64,000 nt of DNA from Drosophila miranda (Eukaryota; Arthropoda; Insecta; Diptera; Drosophilidae), in the NCBI RefSeq assembly GCF_003369915.1, contig NW_022881614.1:13384001-13448000 (forward strand), read 5' to 3'. Below are positions 35,111-47,746 of the stretch, in pieces. The notes below the pieces were generated by a model. The model did no database searches. It worked only from the letters and a program-made list of their open reading frames with translations, and was not told the DNA's origin. The position numbers and the translations under genes were made by a program. Position 1 is the first letter of the stretch; each line of letters opens with the position of its first letter.

Positions 35111-37969
35111 CTATTTTAGGTCTTTGGCGTGAAAAATCACCACCGGCCTCCCCGACAGATCCTCCAGCTCGTAGGCGTTATTCCCTACTGGACGTACGAC
35201 TCTGCATTTTAGGAATTTCCGGGCGAACTTGGCGTTGTAGCTTTTGCCAAAGTCGCTGAGGGTGAAGTTGCGCCTGTGGACGTCTTGGCCAGGTCTGGCG
35301 AAAAAGACTCGGGCCCGTTTGTTGTAACGCTGGCTGCTCCGCTCATACGCTTGGTGTAGGCTGCGTTTAATTTGCTCGCGAATGAGGTGTCGCTTATCCG
35401 CGGGATCTAATGCGTGCACTTCATGTTCCGTCAAAGACTGCAGCTTCCTCGCCAGCTTATAGCAGTTCCCGTTCAGAAACATCTGTTGTCCAAATACAGC
35501 GAAAAACGGCGTTACGCCTGTGGCTTCGTGCACCGAGTCACGGATTGACACTTCGATTTTCGGTAGCTAGATGTCCCAGTCTCTGTGATCCTTTTTCAAA
35601 TACGTCCTTATTGCAGCGAGTATAGTCCGATTTACTCTCTCGGCTGCATTGCTTTGCGGCGAGTAGACTGCTGTGCGCATGTGTCGGATCCCGAAGCCGC
35701 TGACCATGTCCATGAACGCCTTCGATAGGAACTGCTTTCCGTTGTCGGAGTGGATCACCTCTGGCACCCCGAATTTGTAGAAGACCTCTTGCACCAGGAA
35801 TTGAACGACGGTCGCCTCTCTCATCGCCTTCAAGAAGGTACATTTTGAAAAGTGGTCTACGACGGCTAAAATCCAGGCCTGTCCCCTTTTTGACCTGGGA
35901 TACTTTCCCAGGAAGTCTATGCAGATCTTTCGGAATGGCCTCTCCGTGACCACTTCCCGACCGATCCCGACTTGGCTACTGTAATTGGGGGCTTTGGATT
36001 CCTTGCATTCGGTGCAGCTTCGGACGTACTCCCGCACTTGTGCCGTCATCGCCGGCCAGGAGTAGTGCCTTTTTAACCTATGCAAGGTCTTCTTCATTCC
36101 ACCGTGTCCAGCTGTGTGGTCTTCGTGGGCCTTCGCGATGAGGGTTTTCGTCAGTGCCGCGGGAATCCATAATTTCCACATGGAACCTTCCACTTGGTCG
36201 TCGACTGGCGCGAAGGCCATTCGCTTGAATACCAGGTCCCCGTCTATTCGCAGGTCAAGCAATAATTCTTTGTTCCTGCAGATTTCTCCTTTCAACTCCT
36301 GGTATTCCGTTGATTTGAATTCCGTCGTCTGGAATCCGAGGATTTCCGTTGGGTCTAGAACCACCTCCTCGATGCAGCGTGATAGTGTATCCGCCACTAT
36401 ATTTTCGACTCCCTTGCGGTGTTCGATCTCAATGTCGAACCTCTGCAGCCGCAATGACCATCTGGCTAGACGTCCATTCAGGTCCTTGAGTGACATTAGC
36501 CACTTAAGGCTGGCGTGGTCAGTGATTACCGTGAACGGCATCAATTCCACATATGGCCTCAATCTCTCAATCGCCAATACCGCAGCTAAGCATTCTTTCT
36601 CCGTTACCGAATAATTTATTTGGTGTTTGTTCAGTTTGGAATAAAAGAATGCCACTGGGCGCTCTGCTTTGTCATCATCCAGCTGGAAAAGCACTGCTCC
36701 CACTCCAAAATTTGAGGCGTCGCACTGGATGTAGAAATGGCGTTTAAAGTCGGCATGGACTAATACAGGAGCCATGGTGAGCGCCTTTTTCAGGGATTCT
36801 ATGGCCGCCCTCGCTTCCGTTGGCAAGGAAAACTTCCCGCGCGGATGCTTCTTCAGAGCATCTGTTAACGGTACCGCGATGGTGGCGAAGTCCTTGATGA
36901 AGCGCCTATACCATCCTGCGGTTCCTATGAAGCTCCGTAGCTCCTTCACTGAACTCGGGCTCGGGATCTTTTGTATAGCCACAACCCTATCGAGATCCAT
37001 TTGCAGCGTGCCGCCTCCGATGATAAACCCCAGGTATTTCAGCGACTTAAAGCAGAATTTGGATTTTTTTAGACCTATCGTCAAATTCGCTCTTTTCAGG
37101 CACTGGGCCACCAATCGCAGATATCGCAGATACGTCTGGAAATCCGGGGCTATCATCAAAAGATCGTCCAAATAAACGAAAACGTTTGATCTGAGCTGAG
37201 TCGGGATCACCTTATCCATCACTCTGCATAATCTCTGGGCAGCGTTACACAGACCGAAGGGCATCATTACGAATTGATACAGCGGACGGCCTGCAACGGT
37301 AAATGCGTTGCACTTCCGGCTTTCTGGGTCCAATTTAATTTGCCAGAAGGCGAATTTGAGTTCGACGCTGGAAATGTAATATGTCTGGTCAATCCTGGAC
37401 AGTATACCCTCGATGCTAGGAAGAGGGTAAGCATCTTTTACGGTGAGCTGATTCAGTTTCCGCGCATCCAAACAGAGTCTATTATTGTTTGGCTTTCGCA
37501 CCACCGTCGTCCGATTGCTCCATGGACTATCGCTGACCTCGATCACTCCTAGTTCCAGCATTTTATCCACCTCGGTCCAGATCACCTCCTGCATCGCTGG
37601 GGATTGAGGGTAATACCGATCTTTAAATGGTACTGCGCCCTCGATCAACTGGATCCGATGCTGCTCTACCGTCGTTGTTCCCAATCCGGCATCCTTATAG
37701 GTCAGAAACTCCTTCTTTACCTTCTCCAGCTCTTCGGTTTCCGTGTCTTCCAGGGCCCAAGCTTCCACATCCACGTCTTCCTGGCGATGTTCGGCGTACT
37801 GGCTGATTTGTGACATTTGGATCTCGCCTAATTGGGCCTCGCTGGATCTACTGGGCTCGTCTGACTGCCTCGGCCACCTCTTTGCGAGTCTGTCGCCTTT
37901 CCTTAAATCTGGAACGGGCCTTTTGGAGTCTACGATTGACACCGCGCATCCCATCCAGCTGCCTGTCAT
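35111..37969 (-). pseudogene. Pol (RT, RNase H, integrase) of the gypsy-type element, with a nonsense codon
   Basis: RT starts at about residue 130 of the open frame and carries the YLDDLLM box. Motif A reads SVELKFAFWQI, so the usual first catalytic aspartate is a glutamate. RNase H: CDASNFGVGAVLF, SKLNKHQINYSVTEKE, TDHASLKWL. Integrase: H..H/C..C with HTAGHGG and CTECKE, catalytic D in CIDFLG, D in HSDNG, E in SNAAERVNR. An in-frame TAG at 35567-35569 interrupts the integrase C-terminal domain, which continues in the same frame to 35111. No DTG/DSG protease motif is found between the gag zinc knuckles and RT, so protease appears lost. Inactive on three counts. Confidence 0.88.
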
Positions 37970-38726
37970 CGAAGATCTGATTTCGAATTTGTATGTATCT
38001 CCTCATCCTCTCTTCGGCCGGTATGAACTTCAAACTATTTTTATTAAATTTATTCGGGCTATTATTCTTAATTTCTATATTGATTAGTGGACCATCGTTC
38101 ATTACTTCGCGGGCTTCGGCTTTCATCATGCCCGCTCGTGCGTTTCCCGAGCAATTTGGACACGTTGGAGTAAACATTTCTGGCTTCCCGCAGCGGTAAC
38201 AGAATATTTTGCGTTCCTTCGCCACGCAGTCTCGGAACCCGTGGTCGAACTGGCCGCAATTCCAGCCACACAGCCTGGGTTTGTTCGCCAGGTGAGTTTC
38301 TTCTACTATCCTTGCTTCGTCTTCATCCAGAAACTCCGTTTCCGGCTCTAGCTCCTCCACTCGCTTCCCGGCTGAATGGAATTTCGGCACAGTACGGAAC
38401 GTCGACTTCTGCTCGCGTCCGCGAAAGTGGTACTCCACTTCCAGGCACTCTTCCCTCAGCTGCTCCACGTTTCGGACTCGGATCGCGTAAACGTAGCAGG
38501 CGATCTCGTCATCGAGTCCCTTCTTAAAGACTCGCACCATTTCGGACTCAACCAACGGTGTGGTGAGTCTAGCTGCCAGCCTGCGCATCGCTCTAAAGTA
38601 CTCTTCCACAGATTCGCCAGATTGTTGTCGTCGCTCATGCAAGGTGCGTAGCCGACGGAACTCGCCACCCACTGCGGGATGTTGTAGCTGCTCCGAGTGC
38701 AACGCGTGGCCGACTTCTGTCCCCAC
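37848..38726 (-). pseudogene. Gag of the gypsy-type element, N-terminally incomplete
   Basis: Gag-type helical region (LHERRQQSGESVEEYFRAMR), then two Cys-rich knuckles in tandem (CGWNCGQFDHGFRDC and CYRCGKPEMFTPTCPNC). The second lacks the histidine of a canonical CCHC. The frame opens without an ATG at its 5' edge and is shorter than usual gag proteins, so the N-terminal part is missing or diverged. It overlaps the pol frame by about 120 bp, consistent with a frameshift-type gag-pol arrangement. Confidence 0.82.
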
Positions 38727-39234
38727 GGGCCACTCAGAACAAAAATCTCATTGAGAATCTACCCTCCCGACTCCATCCAGCGGTAAGCAGGGGAAGCGAA
38801 AAACAGAAATCTTTCTGGCCATATCCTAACTTCGGGTATTTCTTTTTTCTTCTTCAGGTTCTCATTTTGCACACCAAACACCGGGCCGGTTGCTAACTGG
38901 CTTGTGGATTCTCCTCTGCCAGTGCCAAACCAAATCCCCTCTTGTTATTTCCTGCTTCCCGTTGTCAGATAAGTGCCGAATCATCAAACACCAAAAAAAA
39001 AGTTTTTACTTTGTGGATTTTCTTTGCATCCTCAGATCCCTCAGCGCCGTTCTTCTGTGAGCCAACTCGTCGAGTCCCTCACAGGCCACCGGAACACCGA
39101 TGGACCCCAGATTGCAAAATACCACTCGAGATCTATCTTCTCTGCTGGATATTTAGAATTTTTTCGACGTCTGTGTGATTCGCATCCGTACTCTCCCTCT
39201 TTGATGGTAGAGCCAGGACTGCGAGTCCACTTCC

Positions 39235-39254
39235 CTGTCTCAGATTGGGCGCCA
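39235..39254 (-). promoter_or_regulatory. Primer-binding site of the gypsy-type element
   Basis: On the - strand, TGGCGCCCAATCTGAGACAG. TGGCGCC is the complement of a tRNA-Lys-type 3' end, the usual priming site next to a 5' LTR. Confidence 0.65.
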
Positions 39255-39268
39255 TTATTGTTGCGAAC

Positions 39269-42200
39269 AACAGAATCTTGAAGAATTTTAGCGCAGTTTA
39301 CGTGAAATATATCGTGGTCTTTTTTAAAGCAAAGATTAAGCATTGAATGGACCTACAAGAGTAAGTATTATTAATTATTAGTAATTACTATCAGGCAATC
39401 AACTATCGACGGTCACCAATCGATAGTCGCTCTCATCGATTGTCATCAACAAAGTGTGCCTCGTTTCCGATTGCCAACAGAATGAAAAGTTGGCCATCAC
39501 CATTTGCCACGTTCGCTCATCACTTTTCTACTTCACTTGGTCGGTAATTCGCGTGTTGCATCCAATAGAAAGTCTGGGCGATAGATCTGTGGCAAAAACC
39601 CCTAATAACACACAAAATTCGAGTGCAATCAAATGTGCATATTGAATTGCATATGTTACAACAAGAAAGTGCATGAAATTACAGTTATGAAGGGCTTGAT
39701 GGAGCAGGCGGCTGTGACAGCAGCGAAAATTTAGGCCGCGCCGCTCCGCAACACCTTTTTCTTTCACGACTTGGCAACGTGGAGGAGAGGAGTAGTCTGG
39801 ACTGCATTTAAATTAGGCGCTTGCCGCTCGCGTTTTCCGTGCGGAATTCTCGAAGAGAAAAATTGCTGCAGAAAACAACGTGTTTTTCAATGCTTGATAA
39901 TGGTCGCTTCGCAGCAGGCACGGCACGGGCGGCGCTCGCACTCGCGCTCACTCACACAAAGGCACACAGCAGTCGCAGCGCTGGCGACGGCTACGACGAC
40001 GGTGGTGGTGGTGGTGGCGGCGGCGGCGGTGGTGACGGAAACGGAGACAGCGTTGTCGTCCACGCACACAGAGTACCAAACATACATAGTATGAACATAT
40101 GCATATGTATGCCCGTACATAGGTACATCTATGTATAATCTGTCCGATTGGAGATGGGACGATTGAAGCTTTCCGAAATTCGTATTCTTTCCGTATTGAG
40201 TGTTTAAAGCCACCAGAAACGTTCGATGGAACCCATTCCATCAAATCACAGCCTCGCGCGGCCCAGCCCCGCCCCGGCAGATGGCGCGGCCCTAAAGTAT
40301 TTTGAGGGGGTGGAAGGCTATAGCTGAAACCTTTCACTTGATTTCGGCCTCGCATTGCCTCCCATACGGCGCCTGCTTCCGCCCACGCGTACACCTACGC
40401 CTACGCCAACGCCAACGCCATTGTGTGCTCCACTTTTGCGCCGACAACAACAATTGTCCAATAAGTGGCCCGCATATTTCCCCGAACCGAACCCCCGCAT
40501 AACACACAAATCTGTGCACTTTCTTCCTTCCGCCTCTCGCAGCGAAGCGCAACAGACTCTCTCGATAGAACACGAAACATGCTCCCCGAGCTGCTCCGTG
40601 TAGAGCATCCGGCAAACGATGAGATGACGATATGCATCCGCTAATTACTCTGTTCTTTTGATTCTTGTATGTCTTCCAGCAGACACGCCAAGTTATCAAA
40701 CTGGATTTTGTCAAAGGAGACTAACTAGGCCGGATTTTTTGGATTTTACAGTACAGTAAGTTGAACAACCTTCCCGCACCTTCAACCCCCTTCCACCAAA
40801 AAAAAAAAACAACAAAAATACAGATGGAAACACCATCGGATTGTATATTAATTTGCATAATTTTACCACCATTCCACATGCCCCAGACCAGTGAGTGAGT
40901 GTGTCTGTGTGCTCTTCTGTGGCCAAGAATGCCGAACCAGAAATGAACGGTTGTTCCGTGCCCAAAAACTGACTACGTCAAGGGTTTTTCGGCCCAGCGA
41001 GCGGTGGACCCAGAGGCCTGGATGGAAATCACCCAACAAAAGTTCGATATGTGCATACCAATTTTTAAAGCTGAACTTTAGCAGCGCACTGTGCTTTGTC
41101 TTCATTTGTCGACGTCAGCGTCGCTGCAGGCGTTACATGCCTCTGCACATACGTACATGTACATACATACATGCCCACAATCGAGTGTATGTACATTTGT
41201 GCATGTGTATGTATTTGCTTTACCTGTGCCGTGCCTTGCCTTCTTCTCGAACGGCAACGGCAACGGTACCACCAGAAGCAGCAGCAGCAGTAGCAACAAC
41301 GGCGGCAGCAATGCTGCTAGAAAGGTGCCAAGGCACCAATACAGTGGCAAAGAGCGACACAAAAATGTGCGCATACACTGTCGATCCGATCGCTTTGTTG
41401 TAGTTGCCGGCTATCATCCGGTTTTATATGGCACTGGCCTGGCACTCACTGGGGTCCCTCCCCTCCCGGTCCGTTGAGTTACTTCGTCAAATTCCCTTTC
41501 TTGCTCATGCTCTTGCTCTCTCTCTCCCATGCTGGTTTCTTCTTTTGACACATTTTTCGAGCACACACAGACACGGAGCCACTCGGCCACAAGTAAGTGT
41601 GCGTGAGGGGAGCGATAGTGGCAGCCCCACATCTTTGTTGTTCTTCTGGGGCGAGAGGAGGAGAATGTAGGATACGAAAACTCGTTGGGCATTGGCTTAG
41701 AAAACAGCTCTGTCGAGCAAGTGCAAGGTCTGCTCCTCGATCTCTCTGGCTGCGGCTCCGCTTTCGACGGTACCAACCTTTCACCCAAGCAAAAAATCAA
41801 CTGATAGCAACTTTATTTCTAGATATCTGCTGGCGATCGGTCGCACAGCTTGTTCTTATCAGCCTTAGCAGCTGATAGCTATCACTGGCATCGCTTCCAG
41901 ATTTTGCCGGCGTGGCCTCGGACCGGCCCAGCCCGGCCCGTCCACTTATCGCCAGCGAAATGGAGCCCCGTACACATCACTTGTACGCTACCATTACGTG
42001 GCTCTTGGCAGAAAGCTGAAACTAAAACTAAATACCGTGCTGCTAGATTTGGTTTATCAACCGGCCGGGCACGAACGGAAACGCACTAAACGTTTCCTTA
42101 TCGGCGGCCGAAATGCGGGTCGCCGTCGGTCGGCACTTATCGGCGAAAGTAATTGAGATTTTGAATCCACTGACAAGAGGAGGAGGAGGAGCTGCCTGCA

Positions 42201-42367
42201 AACCAAATCTGAGCAGACCGACTAAGAATCAGTGCCTTCCGAAATGCAGACCGACTGCGGTCTGACTGAATAATTCAATTCATTGATTGATTGATGGATT
42301 TACTGATGGAATTTCCCAGAAATCTCCAATAAAAATAGCACTTCACTTGCCATTATCTTGAAATGTA
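39269..42367. other. Long upstream region of Dp1, non-coding
   Basis: No convincing gene. Probably contains Dp1 promoter(s), untranslated exon(s) and intron. Many simple tracts: (GGT/GGC)n at 40000-40032, CGCCAACG-type repeats at 40390-40422, an A11 run at about 40799, TACA/CATA repeats at 41150-41180, CAG/GCA tracts at 41271-41312, and a CTCT run at 41510. A DRE-like AATCGATAG is at 39418. Overlapping open frames here are low-complexity and differ in every frame, so none is called. Confidence 0.5.
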
Positions 42368-43490
42368 AACGAGGGGGAACGTTGTGAGTTGCTGCGGACA
42401 CCGCAACTCTACAGTTATACCCGATACTAAGTCAATATGGCTCTCCTACGGCCGACGCCGCTAATATTAAACGACACGACAAAGAATGCCTGCGAGAGAG
42501 ACAGAAAATCAGTCTGAGTGTGACGTCGGGCGCTGCGTAGCCACTGCAAATTGATTTCTTGCTTTTGGCTACAAAAATGATCCTTTCTGATCCTGATTCA
42601 GCAATTTGATAGATATGGTCATTATCTATGATTCTGCGTTTTTAGTTTTCTCGAATGTGCAATATTGTGGATGCAACAGATTTTCGTCCTTTGTGGGGGC
42701 GGAAGGGTGTGGGGCGAAATTCTGAGATATACGTTTTATAGTGAGATCTAACAGAAGTGTGGATACAAAATTTGGTTACTCTAGCCATAATAGTCTCTGA
42801 GATTTGTGGATGCCCCAGATTTTCGTCCTTTGCGGGGGCGGAAGGGGGTGTGGCGAAATTTGGACACGAAACGGTCAAGCCCCGATATCACAGGAGTGTG
42901 GATACCAAATTTGGTTGCTCTGGCTCTTATAGGTTCTGAGATCCTTGAACTCATATTTTGCAATTGGCAAAACCGACCATGAAACCTGTGTGTTAGAGAG
43001 AGACAGAGCGAGAAAGAATGAAATTGTTTTCTTGATTCTGGCTATAATAATTATACGATCTGGTTGAGATTTTACACTCTATAACATATAGTCATCCTCT
43101 ACGATTCTACGTTTTTGGTTTTATCGTATCTTTAAAAATGTGGATGCCACAGATTTTCGTCCTTTGTGGGGCCGGAAGTGGGCGGGGCGAAGATTTGAAA
43201 TATTTTTGTAGCAGTGACATATCACAGAAGTCTGGATCCAAAACATCGTTGCTCTAGCTCTTATAGTCTTTGAGCACTATGCGCTGAAGGGGACGGACAG
43301 ACGGACGGACGGACAGACGGACAGACGGACGGACGGACAGACAGACATGGCTCAATCGACTCGACTATTGATGCTGATCAAGAATATATATACTTTATGG
43401 GGTCGGAAACGATTCCTTCTGGACGTTACACACATCCACTTTTACCACAAATCTAATATACCCCAATACTCATTTTGTGTATCGGGTATA
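42368..43490 (-). mobile_element. Helentron copy U22, inverted, in the last 5' intron of Dp1
   Basis: Full length, from AACGAGGGGGAACGTTG to TGTATCGGGTATA. It is diverged at a level like U20/U21 and has an expanded CAGACGGACGG-type tract (43300-43345). Its 5' end lies only 26 bp before the AG of the 3' splice site at 43516-43517, so it supplies most of the sequence where the branch point and upstream polypyrimidine region would normally lie. Confidence 0.9.
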
Positions 43491-43568
43491 AAAATAACAC
43501 ATTTTCTCTGCTTCCAGTGTTACTGTAACGACTTGGAACGAAAAAGGACTCTTCTCTTTTTTTAAGTA

Positions 43569-46500
43569 ATGCAAGCAGCAGCAGTGATGGAGGAATCCAA
43601 CGGTAAGAACAATCCCCAGTGGCGACCCGACGCCAAAAGCTCTTGGTTAACCTTTGAATCGAATGCAGCAACCAGCATTGAGCAACAACCGATCGCCCTC
43701 ATCAACGGCCAAGAGCAGGTGTCCAATGAGCAGCAACCATCCTCGCCCACTTCAGTGGCAACGCCCACCAGCACCAACAGCGGAGGCACTGGTAATGCCA
43801 CGCCCGCCTTTAGCTACGACGACCTATTCCCGGCCCTGCCGGCCAATACCTCGGCGCCTGCGCTGTCCGGCCCTTCCAGCTCGTCGCTAGCCCGAGTGAC
43901 AAGCTCGCAGAAGACGCAGGTAAGTGGATCGCGAGGATCGTATGGGCATTCCGATCTGTCAATATCCGACTGACATTTCCCGCCTTTGACCACTTGACAG
44001 GTGCTGCACGTGCCCTGCGATGAGCGAAAGTCGACGGAGTCGGATAAGTTTGGCGAGGGCGAATCGAAGCGGATTTGCCAGCAAATCACCAAGGAGACCG
44101 GCGCCCAGATTGAGATCGTCAGCGGCAAGAACCAGTCGCTCACCTTCCTTATCAAGGGCAAGCAGAGCGAGCTGTTGGACGCCCGGCGCAAGATTCTGTT
44201 GAGTTTCTCAACGCAGGCCAGCCGCCAGGTGACCGTGCCCCGTGAGCACTACCGCGTGATCCTGGGCAAGGGTGGCCAGCGGCTGCGGGATCTGGAGCGC
44301 CTCACCTCGACGCGCATCAATATCCCGAGCCAGGGCGACGAGAGCGCGTTCATCACCATTGCTGGCACGAAGGAGGGCATCGAGAAGGCGGAGCAGGAAA
44401 TCCGCCAGCTGTCCGCGGAGCAGTACAAGAAGTCGTCGGACCGCACCCCGATTCCCAAAATCTACCATCCGTTCATTGTGGGTCCCTACAGCGAGAACTT
44501 GAACAAGCTGCAGGAGGAGACGGGCGCCAAGATCAACGTGCCGCCGCAGCAGGTGCAGAAGGACGAGATCATCATCTCGGGCGAGAAGGATGCCGTTGCC
44601 GCGGCCAAGGCAAAGGTTGAGGCCATCTACAAGGAGATGGAGAAGAAGTGCTCGACGGTGAGCGTTGAGGTGGCGAAGCCACAGCATCGCTATGTCATCG
44701 GTCCCAAGGGCTCAACCATTGCCGAGATCCTTCAGCTCACCGGAGTTTCCGTCGAGATGCCGCCGAACGATTCCACCCTGGAGACGATTACGCTGCGCGG
44801 TCCCCAGGTCGCCCTCGGCAATGCCCTCACTGTTGTCTACCAGAAGGCCAACTCGGTCAAGTCTGTGGAGATCAATGCGCCGCACTGGATCCACAAGTAC
44901 GTGATCGGCCGCAAGGGAGCCAACATGAAGCAGCTCGAGGAGGACTGTCCCAACGTGAACGTGAACTGCCTCGAGGACAAGATAAAGCTCGAGGGCGACC
45001 CGGAGAACGTGGACAAGGCCATCTCCTACTTGACCGAGATCATACGCAACTACGAGGAGAACTTCACCTACGAGGTGATGACTGTGAATCCCTCGTACTA
45101 CAAGCATATTATCGGCAAGGCCGGATCGAATGTCAACCGGCTCAAGGACGAGCTGAAGGTGAACATCAACATCGAGGAGCGCGAGGGCCAGAACAACATC
45201 CGCATCGAGGGCCCCAAGGAGGGCGTGCGGCTGGCGCAGCTTGAATTACAAGAAAAAATCGACAAACTGGAAAACGAAAAGTCAAAGGATGTGATCATCG
45301 ATCGACGCCTGCACCGCTCCATCATTGGGGCCAAGGGCGAGAAGATCCGCGAGGTGAAGGACCGCTATCGGCAGGTGACCATCACGATACCCACGCCCCA
45401 GGAGAACACGGACATTGTGAAGCTGCGCGGCCCCAAGGAGGATGTGGACAAGTGTCACAAGGATCTCATGAAGCTGGTTAAGGAAATCCAGGAGTCGTCG
45501 CACATCATCGAAGTGCCCATCTTCAAGCAATTCCACAAGTTCGTCATCGGCAAGGGCGGCGCCAACATCAAGAAGATTCGCGACGAGACCCAAACGAAAA
45601 TCGATCTGCCCGCCGAGGGGGAAACCAACGAGGTGATAGTCATCACTGGCAAGAAGGAGAACGTCCTGGAGGCCAAGGAGCGCATCCAGAAGATCCAGAA
45701 CGAGCTCTCCGACATTGTCAGCGAGGAGGTGCAGATCCCGGCCAAGTACTACAACTCCATCATCGGCAGCGGCGGCAAGCTCATCTCCTCCATCATGGAG
45801 GAGTGCGGCGGCGTGTCCATCAAGTTCCCCAACAGCGACTCCAAGAGCGACAAGGTCACCATTCGCGGACCCAAGGACGACGTGGAGAAGGCCAAGGGTC
45901 AGCTGCTGGAGCTAGCCAACGAGCGGCAGCTGGCATCATTCACCGCCGAGGTGCGGGCCAAGCAGCAGCACCACAAGTTCTTGATTGGCAAGAATGGCGC
46001 TTCCATTCGCAAGATCCGCGATGCCACGGGAGCACGCATTATCTTCCCGTCGAACGAGGACACCGACAAGGAGGTCATCACCATCATTGGCAAGGAGGAC
46101 AGTGTCAAGAAGGCCAAGGAGCAGCTGGAGGCGATCATCAAGGAGTGTGACGAGGTCACTGAGGGCGAGGTGGCCGTCGATCCCAAGCACCACAAGTACT
46201 TTGTGGCCAAGCGGGGACTCATCCTGCACCGCATCGCGGAAGAAAACGGAGGTGTGATGATCTCCTTCCCCCGCGCCGGCACCAACTCTGACAAGGTGAC
46301 TCTCAAGGGTGCCAAGGACTGCATCGAGGCGGCCAAGCAGCGGATCGAGGAGATAGTGGCCGATCTCGAGGCTCAGACCACCATTGAGGTGATCATCCCG
46401 CAGCGCCAGCATCGCACGATTATGGGTGCACGTGGCTTCAAGGTGCAGCAGGTGACATCCGAGTTTGATGTCCAAATAAAGTTCCCCGATCGAGATGCCA

Positions 46501-47746
46501 CCGATCCAGTGGAGGGTCTCACCAATGGCGGACTGAACGGAGAGGGCCAGGAAGGCGAGGCAGCCGAGCTGTCGAGTGGAGCTGTGGATGGAGCAGAGCC
46601 GGTGCGGCAGTGTGATGTCATCCGCATCACCGGACGCATTGACAAGTGCGAAGCCGCCAAGCAGGCGCTGCTCGACCTCATTCCCATCGAGGAAGAGCTG
46701 AGTGTTCCTTTCGACCTGCACCGCACCATCATTGGGCCACGCGGCGCCAATGTCCGGCAGTTTATGTCCAAGCACGATGTGCATGTCGAGCTGCCGCCCA
46801 GCGAACTCAAGTCGGACATCATCAAGGTGTCGGGCACGCCGGCCCATGTGGCTGAGGCCAAGGAGGCGCTGGAAACGATGATCGAGGACTTCGAGGCTGA
46901 TCGGGCCGATCGCGAGCTGCGCTCGTTCGTCCTTCAGCTGGACGTGGATCAGGAGTATCACTCAAAGCTCATTGGACGCCATGGTGCCGTCATCAACAAG
47001 CTGCGTGCTGACCACGACGTCATCATTTCACTCCCCAAGCGGGACGATCCCAATCAACGCATCATTTCCATCACCGGCTACCAGGCCAAGGCGGAAGCAG
47101 CTCGCGGTGCCATTCTGGAAATCGTTGGCGATCTTCAGACCCTTCACCGCGAGGTTATCGAAATCGACACGCGCGTCCACTCGCACATCATTGGCCAGCG
47201 TGGACGCACTATTCGCAAAATCATTGAAGATTACAAGGTGAGTGCTCAATGGTGGGCCGTGGTTAGTGGGAGAACCACTGGAAATACCCTGATCGTAAGT
47301 TGACCATTTTGTGTGTGTTTTTCCTCCAGGTGGATATCAAATTCCCATCCTCCGATGATGCTCAAAACAATCCCAATGCCGTGACCATCATTGGCAAGGA
47401 GGAAGATGTGGAGAACGCCAAGGATGTGCTCCTTAGCATGGCCGAGGACTACGAGCGCGACTACTTGGAGAACTTGCCGCTTTCGCCCCAGCCGCAGACA
47501 GTGGGAGCCTTCCTCACTGGGACCGGTGGCAACGCGAGCTCGGGTGCTGGTGGTGGCGGTGGCGGTGCCGGTGCCAACGAGAACGGGTTCATCATCAAGG
47601 ATGCGCCGTGGGAGAAGCAAAAGCAACAAGCCAAGAATGTAACTCCGCCCAACACTCAGTCGCAGGAGGATTTCCCCAACTTTGCTGCCGGCGGTGCTCC
47701 AGTCGCGACCACGCCCATCACCTCCGTGTGGGGCCCCAAGAACTAA
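43569..47746 (+). CDS. Dp1: Vigilin, multi-KH-domain RNA-binding protein
   Basis: Drosophila Dodeca-satellite-binding protein 1, the vigilin/HDLBP orthologue. It binds single-stranded RNA/DNA and is linked to translation, mRNA transport and heterochromatin. Coding exons: 43569-43919, 44001-47237, 47330-47746; both introns are phase 0 (GTAAGT..ACAG, GTGAGT..CCAG). The predicted length is 1334 residues. Acidic-aromatic YDDLFPALP sits at 83-91, as in vertebrate vigilins. About 14-15 KH repeats fill the middle exon. Clear GXXG loops include LGKGGQ, IGPKGS, IGRKGA, IGKAGS, IGAKGE, IGKGGA, IGSGGK, IGKNGA, MGARGF, IGPRGA, IGRHGA and IGQRGR, and one is degenerate (VGPYSE). The C-terminus has a Gly-rich linker, IIKDAPW and a final VWGPKN, again vigilin-like. 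The last KH is completed across intron 2. No lesion is seen. A 5' UTR acceptor at 43516-43517 leaves 51 nt of UTR on this exon; upstream exons are not mapped. Confidence 0.97.

Larger units (their letters stand above)
33937..39268 (-). mobile_element. Defective Ty3/gypsy-superfamily retrotransposon (Osvaldo/Ulysses-like, tentative)
   Basis: Element on the - strand with gag (about 38726-37990), RT-RNase H-integrase (to about 35111), then ~1.2 kb non-coding. A tRNA-Lys-type primer site TGGCGCCCAATCTGAGACAG lies at about 39254-39235. Both outer edges carry TGTTGCGAAC (33937-33946, 39259-39268), but the sequence beyond differs, so no matching LTR pair can be shown. The 3' non-coding part (33937-35100) may be a lone LTR plus leader, with the 5' LTR mostly lost. 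Its edge lies about 230 bp upstream of the imd ATG. The lineage name is from memory of the double zinc-knuckle pattern and is uncertain. Confidence 0.8.

Noticed and set aside
33937..39268. TGTTGCGAAC at both edges as proof of paired LTRs
   Set aside because: Identity ends after 10 bp and part of it is a small palindrome at the 39259 side, so no LTR pair is claimed.
39771..41800. Several 80-170-residue open frames upstream of Dp1
   Set aside because: They overlap in several frames, consist of simple repeats or His/Arg/Gly/Cys runs, and show no domain or splice logic.
45936..46961. 341-residue - strand frame opposite Dp1
   Set aside because: It is an antisense shadow of a GC-biased coding exon.
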